From positions 1-5,045 of the forward strand of contig HF985494.1 of the NCBI GenBank assembly GCA_000432015.1: a DNA stretch of 5,045 bases, in the 5' to 3' direction. Under the pieces are notes generated by a model. The model did no database searches. It saw only the letters and a list, made by a program, of their open reading frames with translations, and was not told the origin of the DNA. The position numbers and the translations under genes are program-made. Positions within the stretch are counted from its first letter, which is position 1. Every line of letters starts with the position of its first letter. Of the stretch, positions 1-4,322 are shown piece after piece. Source of the DNA: Clostridium sp. CAG:1024 (lineage in GTDB: Bacteria > Bacillota > Clostridia > Christensenellales > CAG-138).

Positions 1-435
1 GGCGGATGCATCGCGGCTGCGGCGCTCGGTTATGTCGGAACTCCCTATGGCACAAAGGAGGGCAACATCGATTGCAGTATGCTCCTGCTGTACGCGTGCC
101 TTGACAACGGACTTCGCCTGCCGCGGCGATCGGACTGGCAGGCTGCGGCGATGGAAAGCCGCGCGATCGCGCTTCATGCGGTGCAGCCCGGCGATCTTCT
201 GTTTTTTGCCTATCCGGAGGAGACGGAATGCACCTGTAAGACGGCGCCGCTGTGTACCCGGCATCTTGGCGTTCATCACAGCGCGGTATACCTCGGGGAA
301 GCGAACGGCGTAAAGTATGTCGTCGAAGCGAGCAGCCGTATCGGGAAGGTGGTCGTGCGCGTTTGGGACGGCACGGAGCGGCACGCGGGGATGCGGCTCG
401 TGCTTGCCGCGCGGCCCGCACGGGAGGTCGGCTGA
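1..435 (+). CDS. NlpC/P60-family cell-wall peptidase, C-terminal part (5' end outside window)
   Basis: The frame is open from base 1, so the N-terminus lies upstream; 144 codons are visible. The order of motifs fits an NlpC/P60 cysteine peptidase, a family that usually cuts D-Glu-to-diamino-acid bonds in peptidoglycan stem peptides outside the membrane. GYVGTPYG (codons 11-18) is followed by IDCS, with the presumed nucleophile Cys at 73-75, and by a LPRRSDWQ helix end. PGDLLFF comes before HHSAVYLG, where the His at 277-279 is the likely catalytic base, then VVEASSRIGKVVVR as the closing strands. An unusual Cys-rich insert (CTCKTAPLC, 229-255) sits between PGDLLFF and the catalytic His. The stop (433-435) is one base before the methyltransferase ATG, so the two are probably co-translated. 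Signal peptide and any wall-binding domains cannot be judged. The family call is firm; the exact bond cut is not known. Confidence 0.85.
   Translation, partial: GGCIAAAALGYVGTPYGTKEGNIDCSMLLLYACLDNGLRLPRRSDWQAAAMESRAIALHAVQPGDLLFFAYPEETECTCKTAPLCTRHLGVHHSAVYLGEANGVKYVVEASSRIGKVVVRVWDGTERHAGMRLVLAARPAREVG
422..428 (+). promoter_or_regulatory. Shine-Dalgarno site of the methyltransferase gene
   Basis: GGGAGGT lies inside the last codons of the peptidase gene, 8 bases before the ATG at 437. It fixes that ATG as the start rather than the in-frame non-ATG starts further upstream (from 317), which would lie deep inside the peptidase gene. Confidence 0.7.
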
Positions 436-436
436 C

Positions 437-1096
437 ATGCGGCGCGTGGATGATCTTCAGTTTCAGGGGCTCAGGCTCGTGCAGGACACAGAACTGCCGC
501 GCTTTACGGCGGATTCCGTGCTGCTTGCAAATTTTTTGCGGCTTCGCCCGAACGATCGCGCGATTGATCTCGGCAGCGGCACGGGCGTGCTCTCGCTCCT
601 CGGCGCGGCAAAGACGGGCGCGGCGTTCACCGGGGTGGAGCTGCGTGAGGAGCTGACTGCGCTTTCTAAAGAGTCCGCTGCACTGAACGGGCAGGAGATC
701 CCCTTCTACACGATGGATGTCGCGGACGCGCCCGCGTTTTTCGGACACGGGTCGTTTTCGGCTGCGGTGTGCAATCCGCCGTATTATTCCGCAGGGGAGC
801 AAAGCCCGAACGATGCGCGGCGGCAGGCACGCCATGCGGACGCGGACGCGCTGGACAGGTTCTTCCATGCGGCCTTTTTGCTGCTCAAAAACGGCGGCGC
901 GCTGTATGTCTGCTTTCCGGCAGACCGAATCACGACGCTGTTTCGGGCGCTGTACGGCGCAAGGCTCATGCCGAAACGCCTGCGGCCCGTTGCGGCCGCC
1001 GCGGAAAGCAGGCCGTATTTGCTGCTCGTGCAGGCGAAAAAGGACGCAAAAGAAGGATTGATCTTTGAACCCACCCAAATTTTATCAAACGGCTGA
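437..1096 (+). CDS. TrmN6-like tRNA (adenine-N6) methyltransferase
   Basis: A 219-residue class I SAM-dependent methyltransferase of the COG4123 type (E. coli YfiC/TrmN6, Bacillus YabB). E. coli YfiC methylates N6 of A37 in tRNA1(Val), in the cytoplasm. The N-terminus (DLQFQGLRLVQ, then FTADSVLLANFLR) is typical of the family. Motif I is DLGSGTG (residues 44-50), the acidic end of strand 2 is GVELREEL, and the catalytic motif NPPYY is at 113-117; NPPY marks methyltransferases acting on exocyclic amino groups. LKNGGALYVCFPADR and RPVAAAAESRPYLLLVQAKK match the later strands. The protein ends at EPTQILSNG followed by two adjacent TGA codons, about a dozen residues before the usual TxE..xIY tail, so it is slightly short. 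It starts one base after the peptidase stop. The methyltransferase class is certain; the tRNA substrate is inferred from the family. Confidence 0.88.
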   Translation: MRRVDDLQFQGLRLVQDTELPRFTADSVLLANFLRLRPNDRAIDLGSGTGVLSLLGAAKTGAAFTGVELREELTALSKESAALNGQEIPFYTMDVADAPAFFGHGSFSAAVCNPPYYSAGEQSPNDARRQARHADADALDRFFHAAFLLLKNGGALYVCFPADRITTLFRALYGARLMPKRLRPVAAAAESRPYLLLVQAKKDAKEGLIFEPTQILSNG

Positions 1097-1163
1097 TGAA
1101 ATCGAAACGGACGGCGCATACTATCCTCTGAATCAAAGCCGTGCTGCAACGCGGCAACTGAAT

Positions 1164-1172
1164 AAGGAGGAG
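1164..1172 (+). promoter_or_regulatory. Strong Shine-Dalgarno site of the PepSY-like gene
   Basis: AAGGAGGAG ends 7 bases before the ATG at 1180 and is close to the anti-SD complement. It shows that translation begins at 1180, in the frame of the signal peptide and not in the frame of the mature domain. I see no convincing promoter in the 83-base gap 1097-1179, so the gene may be read from upstream. Confidence 0.75.
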
Positions 1173-1179
1173 AACTTTG

Positions 1180-1670
1180 ATGTTCAAGAAAACTTTGCTC
1201 GTGCTTGTTTCGGCGGCTCTGCTGCTTGCGGCGGGGGGGGGGCGGGGGTGGGCGGCCAGTGTGCGCCGGCGGCTACGCCGAGCCCCAGTCCCTCGACGTC
1301 CCCGTCGATCATGCCGACGAACGAACCGGTCGTGTCCGCGATGCCGGAGCAGTCGAATGCACCCGATCTGTCCGCTTCGCCCGATCTGTCGGCGTCACCC
1401 GCAGGGAATGCGGAGGCGACGATCCCGAATTTCAAGGAAGGCACCGAGGTCAAGGAAAAGGATGTGCCTGAGGTCAAAAAGGCTGTCGTGGAGAAGTACA
1501 AGGATGCAAAGATCGTTTCGATCAAGCACGCCATGCAGGAGAATCGACAGGTGTATGCGGTCGAGATCGAGCTGAAGGGCAAGAAGCAGACCGTGTATGT
1601 CGCGGCGGACGGTACGCTCGTGGAGGAATCGACTGCGGCAAACGGCGCAAAAAGCGGCGGCAACGGCTGA
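1180..1670 (+). CDS. Exported PepSY-like protein, probable lipoprotein, frame broken at a poly-G run
   Basis: Translation from 1180 gives a clear signal peptide, MFKKTLLVLVSAALLLAA, then runs into ten G (1233-1242). Beyond this, that frame becomes an Arg-rich out-of-frame product ending at 1575. The frame one base back reads a sensible mature protein to the TGA at 1668-1670: a Gly-rich stretch, a Pro/Ser linker (TPSPSPSTSPS), two copies of PDLSAS, then about 80 residues with KDVPEVKKAVVEKYKDAKI, VYAVEIELKGKKQTVYV and AADGTLVEE. That helix-plus-strands pattern resembles PepSY-like domains, whose role is poorly known. Eleven or eight G would rejoin the parts; eleven would give 163 residues. No clean lipobox remains: the first Cys after the break is in GGQC, and frame 0 also has SAAC at 1218-1229. 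The cause may be a sequencing error, a pseudogene, phase variation or slippage. The intact 3' frame argues against long decay. Confidence 0.7.
1233..1248 (+). repeat. Homopolymer run: ten G, C, then five G
   Basis: Ten consecutive G (1233-1242), a C, and five more G (1244-1248) lie at the junction of signal peptide and mature part of the PepSY-like gene. Such runs are prone to polymerase slippage in vivo and to base-calling and assembly errors. The coding frame changes exactly here. Confidence 0.9.
1362..1397 (+). repeat. Tandem direct repeat, two 18-bp units
   Basis: Two units beginning CCCGATCTGTC (1362-1379 and 1380-1397) encode PDLSAS twice in the linker of the PepSY-like protein. The units differ at a few positions, so the duplication is not brand new. 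Confidence 0.75.
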
Positions 1671-1686
1671 CGGAAAACAAAAGTGG

Positions 1687-1733
1687 ACGGCTCGGTCTGC
1701 GGAGAACTGCTTCGCCGGCGGGGCCGTTTTTTT
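1687..1733 (+). terminator. Intrinsic terminator after the PepSY-like gene
   Basis: The outer stem ACGGCTC (1687-1693) pairs with GGGCCGT (1721-1727), with one G-U pair. An inner stem GCGGAG (1699-1704) pairs with CTTCGC (1710-1715) around an AACTG loop. Seven T follow (1727-1733). It lies 17 bases after the stop and separates the first gene group from the cohesin unit. Confidence 0.85.
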
Positions 1734-1817
1734 ATGCCGCGCCCGACGCGGAATGCCGAAACGGGAAGTAAATAACGGCGTGAGGAACGAAAACCGTGCC
1801 GCGTGCGCGCGAAACTC

Positions 1818-1847
1818 TTGTCAAGCTGCCGCATTGTAGTATATTAT
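1818..1847 (+). promoter_or_regulatory. Sigma-A-like promoter for the cohesin-DUF3048 unit
   Basis: TTGTCA (1818-1823) is one mismatch from the -35 consensus. It is followed after 16 bases by TATATT (1840-1845), or after 18 bases by TATTAT (1842-1847). This AT-rich patch stands out in GC-rich surroundings. Transcription would begin near 1853, leaving a leader of about 90 bases before the ATG at 1946. The rest of the gap (1734-1817) holds nothing I can name. Confidence 0.6.
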
Positions 1848-1906
1848 GGTAGCTGTACCGGTTTGGAAACGGCGTGGTGCAGTTCATGCCGGTGCCGGAA
1901 GAACAC

Positions 1907-1927
1907 GGCGGAAAGAGATCTTCCGCC
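1907..1927 (+). promoter_or_regulatory. Perfect leader hairpin immediately before the ribosome binding site
   Basis: GGCGGAA (1907-1913) and TTCCGCC (1921-1927) form a perfect 7-bp stem with a 7-base loop. It ends three bases before the Shine-Dalgarno sequence GGAAGGA (1931-1937) of the cohesin gene. There is no T run, so it is not a terminator. It may stabilise the mRNA or shape ribosome access; this is inference. Confidence 0.45.
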
Positions 1928-1945
1928 AATGGAAGGAACCGTTTG

Positions 1946-2674
1946 ATGATGAAAAGAAGATGGCTTGCGCTGCTTGCGCTTTGCTGCGTTTTGTTTGTTC
2001 CGTGCGGAGTACTTGCCGAGGGAGACGGGTTTACCGTCTCGGCGGGACAGGCGGACGGAGCGCTTGAAAAGGATATTACGCTCGATATCACGATCTCAGG
2101 CTGTAAGGGGCTCGATTCCCTTCAGCTGCGCGTGAACTACGATCTGACCGCGCTGAAGCTGGTCTCCGCAGAGGGCGGCAGCCTTTTGGAAAACGGACTG
2201 CACGTCTTGAATACCGACGAAGCGGGACTCATCGCCTTTGCATATGCGGGAGCGGAGGGGCTTGCCGTATCGGAGGGGACGCTGCTGACGCTCACGTTCC
2301 GGCCGCTTTCCGATCAGGGCAGCGCGATCGTCGTTACGGATGTGCTGGCAACAACCTATGACGCCGCGGCAGGCGAGCAGAACAGGCTCTACGGTACGGT
2401 GCAGGACGGCTATGTGACTGTTGCCGGCGGCGAAGCACCCGCTCCAAAGATCACACCTTGGATCGCGGAAACGCCGGCACCCACGCCGGAGCCCACGCCG
2501 GAACCCACGTCCGTGCCGACGGAGGCACCGCAGGCAACGGAGGCGATCCCGGAGAATGTGATCGCCGCGCTGGACGAGATCAATCTGCTGCCGTATATCC
2601 TCGGCGCAGCGGCACTGCTGCTCGTCATCGTGATCGCGCTGATCGTTGTTTGGAGAAATAGCCGCCGTTCCTGA
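1946..2674 (+). CDS. Membrane-anchored cohesin-domain surface protein
   Basis: A 242-residue secreted protein. ATG 1946 is chosen because GGAAGGA (1931-1937) lies 8 bases before it and a signal peptide follows at once; an in-frame GTG at 1874 would add 24 residues ahead of the signal. Residues 1-24 (MMKRR, hydrophobic core, VLA) are the signal peptide with likely cleavage after Ala24. Residues about 27-160 resemble the cohesin / carbohydrate-binding-like beta sandwich: KDITLDITISGCKGLDSLQLRVNYDLTALKLVSAE, then GTLLTLTFRPLSD, ending DGYVTV. A Pro/Thr/Glu linker (about 165-201) leads to one transmembrane helix (about 216-235) and the basic tail WRNSRRS. So the domain is displayed outside, held by a C-terminal membrane anchor rather than an LPXTG sortase signal. 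Cohesins classically bind dockerins in cellulosomes, but lone copies occur in other contexts; no dockerin is seen here. It probably shares a transcript with the DUF3048 gene 35 bases downstream. Confidence 0.8.
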   Translation: MMKRRWLALLALCCVLFVPCGVLAEGDGFTVSAGQADGALEKDITLDITISGCKGLDSLQLRVNYDLTALKLVSAEGGSLLENGLHVLNTDEAGLIAFAYAGAEGLAVSEGTLLTLTFRPLSDQGSAIVVTDVLATTYDAAAGEQNRLYGTVQDGYVTVAGGEAPAPKITPWIAETPAPTPEPTPEPTSVPTEAPQATEAIPENVIAALDEINLLPYILGAAALLLVIVIALIVVWRNSRRS

Positions 2675-2694
2675 CGGAGCGAATAAACGGCTTT
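2664..2694 (+). other. Inverted repeat across the cohesin stop codon, possible attenuator
   Basis: GCCGTT (2664-2669) and AACGGC (2686-2691) can pair across a 16-base loop that contains the TGA at 2672-2674, and TTT follows. With a 6-bp stem and three T this is at most a weak attenuator between the cohesin and DUF3048 genes. It may be chance. Confidence 0.25.
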
Positions 2695-2709
2695 GTGAGG
2701 GTGGATGCT

Positions 2710-3897
2710 ATGGGAAAGAGGATCGGCGTCATTCTGCTGCTTCTGCTGCTTGCGGCGGTATTATGCGCATGCGATACGGCGAAGGAAGCGGTTCAAGCGT
2801 CTGCCGCACCGGATACGCCGACCCCGGAGCCCACGGCAACGCCTGTTCCGACGCCGACGCCTGAGCCCACCGCAACGCCGAGGATCCCGCGCTCCAATAC
2901 GAGCGGCAAGCGATTGACGGAGGATGAGCAGCCCTATCAGCCGACGTTCATCTCCATCGAGAACCATCGTTCCGCGCGGCCGCAGTCGGGGCTCATGAAT
3001 GCGGATATTGTGTACGAGTTTCTTATCGAGGCGAACTATACGCGTTTTATCGCGCTGTTTTCGGACGATCGGCCCTGCCTTGCGGGGCCTGTGCGCAGCA
3101 CACGGTATTACTTGCTCGACGAGGTGCAGGAGTGGGATGCGATGTACGGCTTTCAGGGCTATGCGCAGCTTTCCGGAAAATATCGCCGCAAGCTCCGCGA
3201 CTATCCGAATGTCGTGCCGGGGCATACGCGGGAGTTTCGGAGGATCCATCTGGGCGCGAAAAACGTGCATTCGCTCTATGTCTATCTTGCGGATTTTATC
3301 ACGAACAATTACGGCGAGCGTTCGCCCGAGCGCCATGATCGGTTCTATTTTGAGGAAGGCATTGACTATGCCGACGGCGTGAGCGTGCAGCGTGTGTCGC
3401 TGCCGTTTACAAAGCAGGCCGTCATCGATTACGAATACGATGCGGCAGAAAACGTATTTCGCAGATACCAGGACGGCGCGGTGTTTGAGGCGCGCATTCC
3501 CGATGCGGAGAAAGAGCCTGCGGAGTATGAGATCGTGCCGGTCACGGTGAAAAATCTGATCGTGCAGTTCTGCGAGTACGGCAAAGTGCCGGGGGAAAAC
3601 CAGCCCGGCGAGGGCAAGGGCCGCAGATCGGTCGAGCTGACAGGATGCGGCGAGTGCGCATTTTTCATCCGCGGCAAATATGTGAAGGGAACGTGGACAC
3701 GCGAGACGCTGGACGATTACACCCGCTATTGTCTGGAGGACGGTACGCTCGTGACGCTTGAACCGGGCAACACGTGGATCGAAGTGCTGCCGGACAACGC
3801 GGCGTGGAGTTTTGCGCCTGCGAACGCGGAAGGAGCGTTTGTGCCTGCGGGCGCGCCGGATGCGGCGGACGTGCAGGACGAACCCGAAGAGGACTGA
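2710..3897 (+). CDS. DUF3048 (YerB-like) lipoprotein
   Basis: A 395-residue predicted lipoprotein. ATG 2710 is preceded by GAGGGTGG (2697-2704); an in-frame GTG at 2695 is less suited to the signal peptide. Residues 1-20 are basic then Leu-rich and end in the lipobox L18-C-A-C21, so Cys21 (2770-2772) would be lipidated. A Thr/Pro linker holding two TPTPEPTATP copies follows. The DUF3048 N-terminal domain begins at about 76: ISIENHRSARPQSGL (81-95), ADIVYE (98-103), TRFIALFSD and GPVRSTR (126-132) are hallmark motifs. The C-terminal domain holds VTVKNLIVQFCEY, RRSVELTGCGECAFFIRG, KGTWTRE (326-332) and NTWIEVLP. The family (Bacillus YerB) lacks a settled biochemical role. A tail of about 28 residues, Ala-rich and then acidic (to DEPEED), extends past the conserved domain. 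It is the second gene of the cohesin unit and is followed by a terminator. The family call is firm; the function is unknown. Confidence 0.9.
   Translation: MGKRIGVILLLLLLAAVLCACDTAKEAVQASAAPDTPTPEPTATPVPTPTPEPTATPRIPRSNTSGKRLTEDEQPYQPTFISIENHRSARPQSGLMNADIVYEFLIEANYTRFIALFSDDRPCLAGPVRSTRYYLLDEVQEWDAMYGFQGYAQLSGKYRRKLRDYPNVVPGHTREFRRIHLGAKNVHSLYVYLADFITNNYGERSPERHDRFYFEEGIDYADGVSVQRVSLPFTKQAVIDYEYDAAENVFRRYQDGAVFEARIPDAEKEPAEYEIVPVTVKNLIVQFCEYGKVPGENQPGEGKGRRSVELTGCGECAFFIRGKYVKGTWTRETLDDYTRYCLEDGTLVTLEPGNTWIEVLPDNAAWSFAPANAEGAFVPAGAPDAADVQDEPEED
2815..2880 (+). repeat. Near-identical 30-bp direct repeat in a linker
   Basis: Two 30-base units (2815-2844 and 2851-2880), separated by GTTCCG, each encode TPTPEPTATP in the DUF3048 lipoprotein. 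They differ at a few mainly silent positions. This is a low-complexity spacer expected to hold the folded domain away from the membrane. Confidence 0.75.
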
Positions 3898-3918
3898 TAC
3901 GGATGCAGCTGAAACAAG

Positions 3919-3943
3919 AGCGCCGCCCAACGGGCGGCGCTTT
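3919..3943 (+). terminator. GC-rich intrinsic terminator after the DUF3048 gene
   Basis: AGCGCCGCCC (3919-3928) pairs perfectly with GGGCGGCGCT (3932-3941) across an AAC loop. The stop codon is 21 bases upstream. The T tail is short (3941-3943), so termination may be incomplete or helped by the next hairpins; the stem itself is very strong. Confidence 0.65.
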
Positions 3944-4318
3944 GACATGCGGGATGAAAGAAGGACGGCTTGCGGCAGACGGGTCGAAAGGATCCGTCTA
4001 AACGACGGCTGTATCAAAATGAACGGGCGACGCGCGCGAGCTGCCCGTTTTGCACGGTATCGGACGCGCATCATGGCATGAATCAAGCGAACCCGCGCCG
4101 CAAAGCGCTGCCGTTACGGCTTCAGCGGGCCGACCTTGTTGGCAAGGCCCGACCAATTCCCCGTATCTGCCGCATTCGTGCCGAACGGCATCCGGGCGGC
4201 GGAAGACAAACGATGCAGGGAAACCTGCCGCCCGAAGAATGGGGCGGGCGCACGGAAAGATGACGCCGTTTTTTCCAAAACAGGAAGAAATGCTGCTGTC
4301 CGTGCATATATTCCTACT
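3944..4318 (+). other. Long non-coding region dense in hairpins, possible structured RNA or leader
   Basis: About 375 bases with no credible protein gene on either strand except the ten-codon ORF at 4290-4322; longer readings are Arg-rich and low quality. Inverted repeats follow one another. AGACGGGTC/GATCCGTCT (3977-3999) is a 9-bp stem with a GAAAG loop and one G-U pair. AACGGGC/GCCCGTT is at 4022-4049, CCCGC/GCGGG at 4092-4129, and CCTTG/CAAGG at 4134-4147 with GGG/CCC outside it. TGCC/GGCA is at 4179-4190, CGGGCGGC/GCCGCCCG at 4193-4234 encloses GCAGG-GAAA-CCTGC, and a T6 run is at 4269-4274. High GC makes chance stems likely, but this number is notable. No known riboswitch or RNA family was recognised, and I found no good promoter. 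Confidence 0.4.
4022..4051 (+). terminator. Terminator-like hairpin with a short T tail
   Basis: AACGGGC (4022-4028) pairs with GCCCGTT (4043-4049) across a 14-base GC-rich loop, ending in TTTT (4048-4051). It could be a backup for the weaker-tailed terminator at 3919-3943, or end a short RNA starting between the two. A-rich bases before it (4016-4019) allow weak function on the other strand. Confidence 0.4.
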
Positions 4319-4322
4319 ATGA
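4290..4322 (+). CDS. Possible ten-codon leader ORF coupled to the deacetylase gene
   Basis: ATG 4290 opens a ten-codon frame, MLLSVHIFLL, ending in TGA at 4320-4322. That stop overlaps the deacetylase ATG (4319-4321) as ATGA, the classic layout for translational coupling. AGGA (4282-4285) sits 4 bases before the ATG, a short but usable spacing, whereas the deacetylase ATG has no Shine-Dalgarno of its own at the normal distance. The peptide is hydrophobic and resembles no known attenuator peptide. It may be only a reinitiation device, or a chance frame. Confidence 0.35.
   Translation: MLLSVHIFLL

Noticed and set aside
1227..1250. Programmed -1 ribosomal frameshifting at the G run.
   Set aside because: A G run can slip, but no clear canonical stimulatory pseudoknot or stem just downstream was recognised; kept only as one option in the poly-G finding.
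1065..1670. Starting the PepSY-like protein at TTG 1065 to avoid the frame break.
   Set aside because: This would overlap the methyltransferase end, lacks a good ribosome binding site and has no signal peptide, whereas the frame from ATG 1180 has both.
3942..3947. Perfect -35 hexamer TTGACA just after the terminator stem.
   Set aside because: No -10-like hexamer lies 16-18 bases downstream (the sequence there is around ACGGCT), so I do not call a promoter.
2761..4086. A 441-codon open frame on the minus strand.
   Set aside because: Arg-rich product lying antisense to the well-supported DUF3048 gene; a codon-bias shadow in GC-rich DNA.
4080..4165. Possible tRNA-like folding in the gap.
   Set aside because: No T-arm GGTTCRANYCC, anticodon arm or acceptor pairing could be assembled.
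4211..4230. GCAGGGAAACCTGCC resembles the B12 box at the 3' end of cobalamin riboswitches.
   Set aside because: The conserved upstream core (AATAGGGAA, GGTGAAAATCC, CCGCAACTG types) is absent and the downstream gene is not B12-related; a GAAA-capped GC hairpin can arise by chance.
3970..4263. A 97-codon plus-strand frame through the hairpin-rich gap.
   Set aside because: Composition is Arg-rich and low quality, no ribosome binding site was recognised, and it overlaps strong inverted repeats.
4307..4312. TATATT as a -10 box for the deacetylase gene.
   Set aside because: It would place the transcription start on or past the ATG, and no -35 is found at proper spacing.
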